From positions 3,782,001 through 3,846,000 of the forward strand of contig NC_015145.1 in NCBI RefSeq assembly GCF_000189535.1: a stretch of DNA of 64,000 nucleotides, in the 5' to 3' direction. Shown here piece by piece: positions 8,430 through 16,391 of this stretch; position 1 is the stretch's first letter; each line of letters opens with the position of its first letter. The notes beneath the pieces were generated by a model that worked only from the letters and a program-made list of their open reading frames with translations, did no database searches and was not told where the DNA came from. The DNA comes from Pseudarthrobacter phenanthrenivorans Sphe3 (lineage in GTDB: Bacteria > Actinomycetota > Actinomycetes > Actinomycetales > Micrococcaceae). The position numbers were made by a program, and so were the translations under genes.

Positions 8430-10097
8430 ATGGAAAAGAATCCGGCGGTGGCGGAGGCGGAGGCGGAGGTTGACGCTTCTGTGGCTGCTCTTGCCGCGGT
8501 GCTCGCTGGCGGCGGTACTGCTGGTTCCTGTGCTGCCGGCGGAGGCTCTGATGATCCCGTGCAGCGGGTTGCTGATGGGGCTTTGGAAGTTTTGGCTGGG
8601 GTGGCCCGGTCGGAGGCCAAGCTCGCGGCGTTGAAGGCGCAGGCGGTGGAGGTGTTCGCCGCGGCCACGCAGGCCCTGAACGGTCCGGCACGTTCACCCC
8701 AGGAGGCAACGGCGCAGGACCGTTGCCTGGTGGCCGAGGTGGGGTGTGCGCTGGTCATCGGTGACCGTGCCGCCGGTGCGCTGCTGGCCGAGTCCCATGC
8801 CCTGGCCACGTCCCGGCCCCGGACCCTTGCCGCTTTGCAGGCCGGGACCATTTCGTGGGCGCATGCCCGGACCATGGTGGACCAGACCCTCGGCCTTGAC
8901 CCGGCCGCGGCGGCGGCCCTGGAGGACCATTTCCTGGACCCCGACGCCGCAGACCGGACCACGGGTGCGACCATCGGGGAAATGCCGGCGTACCGGTTCA
9001 GGGCCAAGGCCAGGACCTGGCGGGAACGCCACCACCCCGAATCGCTCGAGGTCCGCCACGCCAAGGGTGCAGCGGACCGGCGGGTCGAGTACTGGAAGGA
9101 CACTGACGGGATGGCTTGGATCGCCGCGTGCCTGCCTGCGGACAAGGCATCGGCCATCTGGAACCGGCTCACCGCCCTCGCCCGGGGAATGGAAGGGCCC
9201 GGGGAGGAACGTACGCTGTCCCAACGCCGGGCAGACACCTATACCCAAAGCCTCCTCACCAGCGGTACCCCCACCGGTTCCGCAGGCTCCGGCTATGGCT
9301 CCGGCTATGGCCCTGACTATGGTTCTGGAGCCGGGGCCCGGGGAACAGGTGCTGAAGCCCATCCCGGGCAGGGAGATTCGATCCGGGCGCAGGTCCTGGT
9401 CACCGTGCCGGTGTTCTCGCTGATGGGACTGACCGATGAGCCCGCCATGCTGGACGGGTACGGTCCGATCCCGCCGTCGATGGCCCGCGACCTGGTCGCA
9501 AACGGTGCCGGTTCCTTCCACCGGGTCCTCATTGATCCTCGTGATGGGGCGCCGCTGGAGATCGGCCGGACCAGCTACCGCGTCACCAAGGCCATGCGGA
9601 ACTGGCTCCGGCTGCGGGACGGCAAATGCCCCTTCCCCGGCTGCAGCAACCACTCCCTGGACAACGAAGCAGACCATATTCTCGCCTGGCACCATGGCGG
9701 TACCACCGGCATCTCCAACCTGGGACAACCCTGCCCGAAACACCACAAACTCCGGCACACCAGCGGCTGGAAACCCACCTCCGCCAGCAAAAACGAACCA
9801 CCCGGCTGGACCTCACCGACCGGGCACCATTACAAGAGCGAACACCAGGACTGGGAACCACCCCACTGGCCCGGACGTGTCCTGTCCGCAGAGCTCAAGG
9901 TGCCCGGCGACTTCACCGAAACCCGGCCCGCTGGAGACGTCCCATTCCTGGAACCTCCACCAGAGGAACCTGTGGGCGACAACCTCCTGGACCTCGACGA
10001 CATACCCGCCTACGACCCCTTATGGGAGGACTTCTACGCTGAAGGGACCGTTTTCGCTCAGGACAGGGTAAGGGAATGGGAACCGGCACTGACCTAG
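8430..10097 (+). CDS. DUF222/HNH endonuclease domain protein (13E12 family)
   Basis: A 555-residue protein with an alpha-helical DUF222 region (about 20-330) followed by an HNH nuclease at about 393-445. Zinc-type ligands appear in CPFPGC and CPKHHKLRH, and ADHILAWHHGG carries the catalytic His. A Gly/Tyr/Ser repeat tract (GSGYGSGYG near residue 290) links the parts. Families like this occur in many copies per actinobacterial genome and are thought to be mobile or selfish elements, but their function is unproven. It is not co-oriented with its downstream neighbour and has no link to nag metabolism. Confidence 0.85.
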   Translation: MEKNPAVAEAEAEVDASVAALAAVLAGGGTAGSCAAGGGSDDPVQRVADGALEVLAGVARSEAKLAALKAQAVEVFAAATQALNGPARSPQEATAQDRCLVAEVGCALVIGDRAAGALLAESHALATSRPRTLAALQAGTISWAHARTMVDQTLGLDPAAAAALEDHFLDPDAADRTTGATIGEMPAYRFRAKARTWRERHHPESLEVRHAKGAADRRVEYWKDTDGMAWIAACLPADKASAIWNRLTALARGMEGPGEERTLSQRRADTYTQSLLTSGTPTGSAGSGYGSGYGPDYGSGAGARGTGAEAHPGQGDSIRAQVLVTVPVFSLMGLTDEPAMLDGYGPIPPSMARDLVANGAGSFHRVLIDPRDGAPLEIGRTSYRVTKAMRNWLRLRDGKCPFPGCSNHSLDNEADHILAWHHGGTTGISNLGQPCPKHHKLRHTSGWKPTSASKNEPPGWTSPTGHHYKSEHQDWEPPHWPGRVLSAELKVPGDFTETRPAGDVPFLEPPPEEPVGDNLLDLDDIPAYDPLWEDFYAEGTVFAQDRVREWEPALT

Positions 10098-10100
10098 CGG

Positions 10101-10148
10101 CTGCAAAGTGCCCGCCGGAAGCGCCTGCCCAGGAATCCGGCGTTGCAG
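10101..10148. terminator. Possible terminator hairpin between convergent genes
   Basis: CTGCAA...TTGCAG encloses GCCGGA...TCCGGC with a 16-base loop, between the HNH gene and the Rieske gene. There is no T-tract, so this is a weak call. Confidence 0.35.
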
Positions 10149-10169
10149 ATGGCGCGCGGAGGTCCATCG

Positions 10170-11084
10170 CTACTCAGCCCCGGGCAGGCAAACCTCCACC
10201 ATGCCGTCGCTGACGCGCGTCTCGAAATGTGGCTGTTTCGCAGTTGCGGGGCCAGCCTGCACTTCCCCCGTCCGGAGCGAGAAGGTGCTGCCGTGCCAAG
10301 GGCAGACGACGCAGGGGTCGCCGCCGCGGGAACCGCCGTCAGCGGAAGCACTTTCCTGAAGCTTGCCGCCCTTGAGTTTGCCCTCGTGCAAAGGGCCGGA
10401 GAGGTGGCTGCAGACGTCGGACAGCACGCGGATGTCCTCCGCCTCCCGGTACACAAGCAACGGGATTTCGCTCACCACGATCTTGTGGAGTTTTCCTTCG
10501 GGCAGTTCTGCCAGCGGTGCAAGTGATTGCCATCCGCTGGGGAAGCGATGCGGAATTTCCTCGCTGTGGTTCACGCCGGCGGCCTGGCGATAGGTGAGGT
10601 GGCCGCCCAGGAAGCCGCCGAAGCTCACCACCCCCAGGCCCAGGTAGGCGAGAACCTTGCCTGCCCCCTGGCGCCCCTGCGCACGCGCCACCAGCGATGC
10701 CGCGTAGAGGCTGACGGCCGTGATGTTGGCTGAGGCGTGGACCAGGCCCACCCGCTGCTGTTGGTTGTGCAACTGCGACCAGTCCATGAAACCGGCCACT
10801 GCGGACGGCACGGCAGAAGCGGCACCCACGCCGACGAGCACAGTGGCGGCCCGGTCGTTGCCCGGGAACGCGTCCAGGACGGCGGCGGAGATCCAGGCGC
10901 CCAGCGGCACTTGCACCGCCAGCGGGTGGACCGGGTGTCCAATCGGGACGCCGTGCAGGACATCGCGTGCCCACTTGGGACGGATGGTGCGCTTCACCAC
11001 TTTCCGGACCTTCTTGGCCACGGGGTCCAGCCATTCGGCATCTTCGAGGCGGGCAACAAGTTCCAGTGCAGGCAGCGGTTTCAT
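10170..11084 (-). CDS. DUF2231 membrane domain fused to Rieske [2Fe-2S] domain
   Basis: A 304-residue protein. The N-terminal half (about 50-175) has four hydrophobic segments with GHPVHPLAV, typical of DUF2231. The C-terminal part is a Rieske domain whose CSHLSGPLHEG (about 222-232) and CPWHGSTF (about 259-266) give the two Cys and two His iron ligands. Between them is an insert rich in Gly, Ser and Lys. It probably moves electrons at the membrane, but no oxygenase partner lies nearby. It sits about 100 bases downstream of the ABM gene on the same strand. Confidence 0.85.
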   Translation of the reverse strand: MKPLPALELVARLEDAEWLDPVAKKVRKVVKRTIRPKWARDVLHGVPIGHPVHPLAVQVPLGAWISAAVLDAFPGNDRAATVLVGVGAASAVPSAVAGFMDWSQLHNQQQRVGLVHASANITAVSLYAASLVARAQGRQGAGKVLAYLGLGVVSFGGFLGGHLTYRQAAGVNHSEEIPHRFPSGWQSLAPLAELPEGKLHKIVVSEIPLLVYREAEDIRVLSDVCSHLSGPLHEGKLKGGKLQESASADGGSRGGDPCVVCPWHGSTFSLRTGEVQAGPATAKQPHFETRVSDGMVEVCLPGAE

Positions 11085-11183
11085 GACTCTCCCTTACCCC
11101 TTTGCTCCAAGTCCAGTCGTTGCCGGGAAGCTTACCCGCCGGCGCTGCAGGGGCACAGGGCCAGGGCCCTGTCCCTGCCGAAC

Positions 11184-11483
11184 CTAGCGGAGCGGGGACC
11201 CCAACACGGTGAACTGGTGCCCGCCCATTTCGCCCGAGAGCAGGGGCATGGCCTCGGCGATGGCCGCCTGGACGCTGTCCAGCTCTAGCGAAGCCCGGTG
11301 CGCTTCCGGCGATTCCCAGAGTTCGCATACGAAGACAGTGTCCGGGTCGGCGTCATTAACACCCACCTCGTACAGCAGGCAGCCGGCTTCCTTCAGTCCG
11401 TCCATGTGCCGGGACAGAATGGAAACAACGGCGTCACGCTGGCCGGGCCTGGTTTCAAGAGTTCCCACATTCGCAAACGTCAT
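11184..11483 (-). CDS. ABM-domain (antibiotic biosynthesis monooxygenase-like) protein
   Basis: A 99-residue dimeric alpha-beta barrel protein. LETRPGQRDAVV, CLLYEVGVN, FVCELWESPEAHRAS and the final hydrophobic strand are in the order seen in ABM/YgiN proteins, which act on quinones or small oxidisable metabolites. The ATG at 11483 is chosen by family length. It lies 38 bases after dctA on the same strand and is probably transcribed with it. Confidence 0.8.
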   Translation of the reverse strand: MTFANVGTLETRPGQRDAVVSILSRHMDGLKEAGCLLYEVGVNDADPDTVFVCELWESPEAHRASLELDSVQAAIAEAMPLLSGEMGGHQFTVLGSPLR

Positions 11484-11521
11484 AGGGACAGTGTGCAGCA
11501 CAGGGGCGCCAGGATCCGGCG

Positions 11522-12958
11522 CTACCGCGCCGCAGCAGGGGAAACCGCCTCCGGTGACGGCTCGACGGCGGCCGCTGCGGCTGTGCCCTCCGGCACCTTG
11601 GCTTGGCTCGGCACCAAGGCCGGCTCCGCCGTCGTGCCTTCCCCGGCAAAGGCGCGCAGCATGGCGTCCCGGTCGAACTGACCTTCCCACTTGGCCACAA
11701 CGAACGTGGCCACGCAGTTCCCCAGCAGGTTGACCACCACCCGCATGGAGTCCATGAGCCTGTCTGCGCCCAGGAGGAGGGCAACGCCCGCTACCGGGAA
11801 GATCCCCAGCGCACCTGCTGTGGCGGACAGTGCCAGGAACGCGGACCCGGGGACCCCTGCCATGCCCTTGGAGGTCAGCATGAGGACGCCCAGGGCCGCA
11901 AGCTGCTGGCCCAGATCGAGGTTGTACCCAAAGGCCTGCGCAAGGAAGAGCAGCGAGATGGACAGGTACAGCGCGGCCCCGTCCAGGTTGAAGGAGTAGC
12001 CCGTGGGGATGACGAGCCCGGTGGTGGCGCGGGAACAGCCGGCGTTGGTCAGCTTGGTCATGATGCGGGGCAGCACGGATTCGGTCGAGGCGGTTCCCAG
12101 CGCCAGGAGGAATTCCTCGCGCGTGTACTTCATGAACTGCCACAGCGGCACCCTTGGGTACGCCCACGCCACCCCAAACAAGAGGCTGATGAACACTAGC
12201 GCCGCGCCATAGCAGGCAGCGATTAGCAGGGCGTAGGTGCCCAGCGAACCCAGGCCGTACTGGCCGATGATGAACGCCATGGCGCCGAAAGCACCCACCG
12301 GAGCCACCCGCATAACCCATCCCATGATTTTGAAGAACAGTTCCAGCACCGTTTCCATCAGCGAGACGACGGGCATGCAGCGCTCACGGCCGACGACGAC
12401 GATCGCCGCGCCGAAGAACACAGCGAAGCACAGCACTTGCAGCAGGCTGTTGCTGGCAAACGCGCCCACTACGCTGGTGGGAATGATTCCAAGGATGAAG
12501 GCGCCGGCATCCTTCGGTGGCGCGGTGGCGGTTTTCGCGTTGAGGGCGTCCTGCGAGAGCGACGCCGGATCGATGTTCAGACCTGCGCCCGGCTCCACCA
12601 CGTTCCCCACGATAAGGCCAAAAACCAGGGCAAATAGTGTGGCTGCTGTGAAGTAGATCAGGGCCTTGACGCCTGTACGGCCCACAGCCTTGACGTCACT
12701 CACGGCAGCGATGCCGGTGACGATCACGAGGAAGATCAGTGGCGAGATGATCATCTTGATGAGCTGGATGAAGCCGTCACCGAGCGGGCGGAGAGCAGCT
12801 CCAATGTCCGGCCACAGGTGTCCGATGATGATCCCCGAGACCACCGCAACAAGGATCTGGAAGAAGAGGGAGCTATAGAAGGGCTTCCTCGCGCTGGTGT
12901 TTGCCGGGGTCGGGTTTGTTGGCGAAGAGCTCGCCGCAGTGGACTTCTGGGGGTTCAT
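11522..12958 (-). CDS. dctA: C4-dicarboxylate:cation symporter (DctA type)
   Basis: A 478-residue secondary transporter of the DAACS family with 8 to 9 hydrophobic segments. FIQLIKMIISPLIFLVIVTG, TASTESVLPR (serine-rich re-entrant loop, about 275-285) and GYSFNLDGAALYL (about 300-312) are the hallmark segments, and C-terminal LLGADRLMDSMRVVVNLLGN completes the set. Family members import succinate, malate, fumarate or orotate with protons or sodium. A hydrophilic C-terminal tail rich in Ala/Pro/Glu is extra. It is divergent from the amidase pair, with a TTCC-N7-GGAA-like site between them. Confidence 0.92.
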   Translation of the reverse strand: MNPQKSTAASSSPTNPTPANTSARKPFYSSLFFQILVAVVSGIIIGHLWPDIGAALRPLGDGFIQLIKMIISPLIFLVIVTGIAAVSDVKAVGRTGVKALIYFTAATLFALVFGLIVGNVVEPGAGLNIDPASLSQDALNAKTATAPPKDAGAFILGIIPTSVVGAFASNSLLQVLCFAVFFGAAIVVVGRERCMPVVSLMETVLELFFKIMGWVMRVAPVGAFGAMAFIIGQYGLGSLGTYALLIAACYGAALVFISLLFGVAWAYPRVPLWQFMKYTREEFLLALGTASTESVLPRIMTKLTNAGCSRATTGLVIPTGYSFNLDGAALYLSISLLFLAQAFGYNLDLGQQLAALGVLMLTSKGMAGVPGSAFLALSATAGALGIFPVAGVALLLGADRLMDSMRVVVNLLGNCVATFVVAKWEGQFDRDAMLRAFAGEGTTAEPALVPSQAKVPEGTAAAAAVEPSPEAVSPAAAR

Positions 12959-13047
12959 GCCATGGCCTGTTCGTTGAGGGACGACGGCACACGTGATGCC
13001 GCGAGGTTACGGATTAGGCTAGGGATCCCATGTTTCCGGAAAGATAA

Positions 13048-13062
13048 GTCCGTGATGCGGAA
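13048..13062. promoter_or_regulatory. IclR/AllR-like operator, site A
   Basis: GTCCGTGATGCGGAA differs at one arm base from the TTCCG-N5-CGGAA form and shares TGATGCGGAA with the site upstream of uraD. It lies in the 239-base divergent gap between dctA and the amidase pair (12959-13197). The same gap also holds CGTGT-GTG-ACACG at 13106-13118, a second inverted repeat. The next gene starts at 13198 after AAAAGGAACATC. Confidence 0.5.
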
Positions 13063-13197
13063 GTATTAAGCCTGTTGTGCTGCGGACCAGGAAATACTCC
13101 GGCAACGTGTGTGACACGACAGCGGCATGAGCCAGTGAAAGTATGCCCTTGTCTCAGCTGCACGGGCTGCACAACGGCCCCGTAGAAAAGGAACATC

Positions 13198-13503
13198 ATG
13201 CCCCTCACTCCACCCACGGATGCCGAATTGGACATCATGATCAGGGCACGCCTGGCGGCGCTCGGCATCGACCTCAACCAACTTCCTGCCGGAAGCGCCA
13301 GCGATCCGGAGACGGGAAGCCCCGGGCAGGCGGCAGTCCTGGCGAGCCTGCGATCCTTCATGCGAACCACGGTTGCTGAACTCGGCGCCTACCAATTGCC
13401 CTTCAACGGCGAGGCAGGCAGCGCCGACCCGGCGCTTCTGTCACAGCAGGCGGCACCGCCCTCGCTCTACCCCTCGATTGATACCGCGCGGAGGACGGCA
13501 TGA
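13198..13503 (+). CDS. Small protein, possible amidase partner subunit
   Basis: A 101-residue soluble protein whose stop overlaps the amidase ATG as ATGA, so the two are made together. The central part (AAVLASLRSFMRTTVAELGAY and a following PF) recalls the helical pattern of AtzG/DUF4089 small subunits that pair with amidases such as AtzE, and more distantly of GatC. The N-terminus is Asp/Leu-rich and the tail Ala/Ser-rich. A ribosome binding site (AAAAGGAA) precedes the ATG. The assignment is by context; unlike the amidase it has no export signal. Confidence 0.6.
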   Translation: MPLTPPTDAELDIMIRARLAALGIDLNQLPAGSASDPETGSPGQAAVLASLRSFMRTTVAELGAYQLPFNGEAGSADPALLSQQAAPPSLYPSIDTARRTA

Positions 13504-15218
13504 ACCCCTCCAACAACATCAACACCGCCGACAGCACGAACACCCAGCCCATGGACCGCACCATCGACCGCAGGTCATTCGTCAACAGGTTCGCGGTGCT
13601 GGCTGCAGCAACGTCACTTGGCGCCACGGCCCTGCCCTCCGTCGCCCATGCATCACCGGCAGGCAGGGCGCCGGCCAACGGAATCAACCCCGACGCCTAC
13701 GGGGACGTCCGGCCGGAAGCCCTCGCGGACATCACGGAACTCACCATCGCCGAGGCCGCCACCCTCATAAGGGCGGGGCGGCTGTCTCCCGAACTTCTGG
13801 TGGAGGCCTACCTGGACCGGGTGGGTGCCTTCGACGCCGGATACCAGGCATTCAACCTCGTGGCCGCCGACGATGCGCTGGCGAGTGCGCGCGCCTTGGC
13901 CGGCACCACCCATAAAGGCCCCCTCCACGGAATACCCCTCGCCATTAAGGACAACTACTACACCCGTTCGTATCCCACCACGGCCAACTCCTTCATCTTC
14001 AAGGACTTCACCCCGCCATTTGATGCAACGGCAGTATCAAAGTTGACGGCAGCCGGAGGCATCGTCCTTGGCAAGACCCAGATGGGACCGCTTGCTACCA
14101 CCCGGGCCACCACACCCGACGGGCGGATCACCACCGTCAACGCGTGGACACCCGGGAATCCGCAGACCAATCCCGGCGGGTCCTCCTCCGGCTCCGCCAC
14201 GGCGGTGGCCGCACGCATGGCAACGTCGAGCGTGGGGACCCAGACGGGTGGATCCATCACGGCGCCATCCAACGCCCAGAACCTGACAGGCCTCAAGCCG
14301 ACCATGGGCAGGGTTTCGCTGTACGGCATCATCCCGCTGAGCTACACCCGGGACCACCCGGGCCCGCTCGCCCGGGATGCGAAGGATGCCGCCATCATGC
14401 TCAGCGCCATGGCGGGCGAGGACGCCAATGATCCGCGGACAGTGGGGCTTCCGCCGGTTCCGGACCTGATCCAGGCCGCCTCCCCTGTAAAGCGCGGCAA
14501 CAAGGTGACCATGCGCTGGGGTACCCGAGTGGGCGTCATCCCGGACTTTACGGCAGGATCATCAGCAACGTCAGCCGCCCGGAAGGCCTTCCTGGATACG
14601 CTCGCCGGAATCGACGGCATCCAGGTAGTGGACGTCAGCCTGCCCGAAGACTGGGAGACGCTGACAGGCACGGCCTTCAACAACGTGCGGCTCCCGGAAC
14701 GCAGCGAGCAGGTCCTGCCGGTTCTCCGGAAGGACCTGCGCAGCTTTGGTGTGTCCGTGACCGGCTGGCTGCAGGGCTCAATGCTGGGTGCGAACGAGTA
14801 CCTGCTGGGCCAGCGGGCCAAGGTCCTGCTGCTGGAACGGGTGCTGGATGACCTGTTCGAGCAGTGCGATGTGGTGCTGCAGACCAGCCCCAACCCCTTT
14901 GATGCCATCGGGCTGCCCGAACTCGCCCTGCCCATCGGCTTCGACCCGGCAGGCGTTCCCATCGGTACCATCCTCGGCGGCCGGCCCTTCGCCGAGGACC
15001 GGCTCCTCGCTGTCGCTGCCGCCTACCAGGCGGTGACGGACTGGCACCTGCGGCGCCCGGCGAACCCGGCTGGCGAAGCCCCGCCGCCCACGTCGGTGGA
15101 CCCCGCCAAGTCCCGCAGGCCGTTCCCCGGGAGCGCCCGGGGCAAGGTGCTGCCCGCTCCGGTTCCGGCCGGCAGGGGCCGCATCGAGGCGCACGAGGCC
15201 GCCGAACTGTCCCAGTAG
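13500..15218 (+). CDS. Exported amidase-signature hydrolase
   Basis: A 572-residue serine amidase. Residues 23-51 form a Tat-like signal (DRRSFVNR, a hydrophobic core, then AHA-S cleavage). The Ser-cisSer-Lys triad is visible as K150 (LAIKDN), S229 (PGGSSSGSA) and S252 (TQTGGSI). The family hydrolyses linear amides, so a secreted or Tat-exported member could act on external amides. C-terminal residues 520-572 are Pro/Arg-rich. It follows a small coupled protein and ends in a shared terminator with the Lrp-type regulator. The substrate is unknown; oxamate- or ureide-like amides are a guess from the regulatory site upstream. Confidence 0.88.
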   Translation: MNPSNNINTADSTNTQPMDRTIDRRSFVNRFAVLAAATSLGATALPSVAHASPAGRAPANGINPDAYGDVRPEALADITELTIAEAATLIRAGRLSPELLVEAYLDRVGAFDAGYQAFNLVAADDALASARALAGTTHKGPLHGIPLAIKDNYYTRSYPTTANSFIFKDFTPPFDATAVSKLTAAGGIVLGKTQMGPLATTRATTPDGRITTVNAWTPGNPQTNPGGSSSGSATAVAARMATSSVGTQTGGSITAPSNAQNLTGLKPTMGRVSLYGIIPLSYTRDHPGPLARDAKDAAIMLSAMAGEDANDPRTVGLPPVPDLIQAASPVKRGNKVTMRWGTRVGVIPDFTAGSSATSAARKAFLDTLAGIDGIQVVDVSLPEDWETLTGTAFNNVRLPERSEQVLPVLRKDLRSFGVSVTGWLQGSMLGANEYLLGQRAKVLLLERVLDDLFEQCDVVLQTSPNPFDAIGLPELALPIGFDPAGVPIGTILGGRPFAEDRLLAVAAAYQAVTDWHLRRPANPAGEAPPPTSVDPAKSRRPFPGSARGKVLPAPVPAGRGRIEAHEAAELSQ

Positions 15219-15225
15219 TGCTCCG

Positions 15226-15258
15226 TTCAGTCCGCGGCCGGGAGGGCCGCGGACTGAA
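15226..15258. terminator. Strong bidirectional terminator hairpin
   Basis: A perfect 14-bp stem (TTCAGTCCGCGGCC with its complement) and a 5-base loop. Its left arm overlaps the last codons of the Lrp-type gene, and it serves the convergent amidase transcript as well. Confidence 0.7.
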
Positions 15259-16255
15259 CCACTACTGCTCCGCTGGAGGTGGTGTCCGCATTCAACATCC
15301 AGCCCACCCGCTTGACTGTTCGCAGCATCACCACGCTTTCCACGAGGTGGATGCCGGGGACCTTCTGCTGAAGGGCGAGTTCCGCGCTCATCACGTCCGC
15401 AAGGGACTGCAGCCACATGATGATCACGAAGTTGGTGGGCCCGGTGGTGGAGGCGCTGAGCCGGACATTGCTGATGGTGCGGATGGCAGCAGCCGCTTCC
15501 TCATGCTGTCCCGCGGGGACATTGGCAAACCACTGGCAGGTGACCGGGTAGGAGGAGTAGCCCTGGGCGATTTCGCAGCGGAACAGCAGGATGCCGCTCG
15601 CCAGGACCCGGTTGAGCTGCCGCTGCACGGTTGCCGGATGCCGTCCCAAGTCGCGCGCTATCTCAGCGGCCGTTGCCCTGCCATTGCGGGCCAGGAACGG
15701 CAACAGGTCCAGGTGGCTTTGCGGAAGCTGGCCTGCCGCCGGCTTTTGCGCGTCCGGTCCGCCCTGGTGGCCCAGCGTCCGAAGCGTTGCCAGCTGGGCC
15801 CGGTTCAGGACGTTCAGCCGCCATTCATCGGCACTGGCGTGAAGCCTTGTGCACAGCGCCGTCTGGTACTTGACCAGCCCCTCGATATTTTTCAGTTCCG
15901 CCACCACTTTTGCGCTGAACTCTTCCAGTGAGCCGGTAATCACCGTGAGCATGAGGTCCCGGTTGCTGGCCGCCTCCTCCACGGTGACGATCTGGGGGAT
16001 GGCGGCCAGCTGTGCGGTGACACGGTCCCTCTGGTTCATCTCGCAGTCCACAGCCACAAAGGCCAGGAGCATCTGATGCGGATCCCCCGCGAGATGGGCA
16101 GTCACCCAAGCCGCTCCGTTCGAAACAAGCCGTTCCCACCGGGCCGCCAGCGTCGTGGCGTGCACGCCAAGGACCTTGGCTGCATCTGCCCACCCCAGCC
16201 GCGGCGACGACTGCAGCACCTGGATGAGCGCCAGGTCCTCCTCGCTGAGTTCCAC
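15227..16255 (-). CDS. Two-domain Lrp/AsnC-family regulator
   Basis: A 342-residue protein made of two consecutive Lrp-like units. HTH 1 is at about 1-50 (LSEEDLALIQVLQ, WADAAKVLGVHATTLAARW) with an AsnC ligand domain at about 60-140. HTH 2 is at about 170-215 (LDLLPFLARNGRATAAEIARDLG) with a second ligand domain to about 300. Such duplicated forms regulate amino-acid or amide use. The GTG at 16255 is chosen because GGAGG lies 5 bases upstream and the HTH starts at once; an earlier GTG at 16327 falls inside the palindromic operator. It is divergent from the M20 amidohydrolase and MHS transporter, its probable targets. Confidence 0.85.
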   Translation of the reverse strand: MELSEEDLALIQVLQSSPRLGWADAAKVLGVHATTLAARWERLVSNGAAWVTAHLAGDPHQMLLAFVAVDCEMNQRDRVTAQLAAIPQIVTVEEAASNRDLMLTVITGSLEEFSAKVVAELKNIEGLVKYQTALCTRLHASADEWRLNVLNRAQLATLRTLGHQGGPDAQKPAAGQLPQSHLDLLPFLARNGRATAAEIARDLGRHPATVQRQLNRVLASGILLFRCEIAQGYSSYPVTCQWFANVPAGQHEEAAAAIRTISNVRLSASTTGPTNFVIIMWLQSLADVMSAELALQQKVPGIHLVESVVMLRTVKRVGWMLNADTTSSGAVVVQSAALPAAD

Positions 16256-16322
16256 TGCCACCTCCGGTCCTAGCTGCACGAATCCTGCCAAAAGCGCAGG
16301 GTTCAAGAATAATTCCAGCGCT

Positions 16323-16350
16323 TTCACATGATGTGAAGTACGCCACTTCA
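16323..16350. promoter_or_regulatory. Overlapping palindromes, putative Lrp-type operators
   Basis: TTCACAT-G-ATGTGAA (16323-16337) is a perfect palindrome, and TGAAGT-ACGCC-ACTTCA (16334-16350) is a second one sharing the TGAA. They fill the gap between the divergent regulator (start 16255) and hydrolase (start 16392). The arrangement fits mutually exclusive or cooperative binding by the two-domain regulator. Confidence 0.6.
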
Positions 16351-16391
16351 GAATAGTCCACAGACCCGGAAACCGATGCAAGGAGCAACAA

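Noticed and set aside
9240..9350. Short Gly/Tyr-coding repeats as a CRISPR-like or regulatory array
   Set aside because: They are in-frame codon repeats of a flexible linker within the HNH gene.
11155..11172. GC-rich hairpin downstream of the ABM gene as a terminator
   Set aside because: ACAGGGCC/GGCCCTGT leaves only a 2-base loop and no T-tract follows; not listed as a feature.
16325..16327. Upstream GTG as start of the two-domain Lrp regulator
   Set aside because: It lies inside the perfect palindrome and has no ribosome binding site, whereas the GTG at 16255 has GGAGG 5 bases upstream and begins right at the HTH.
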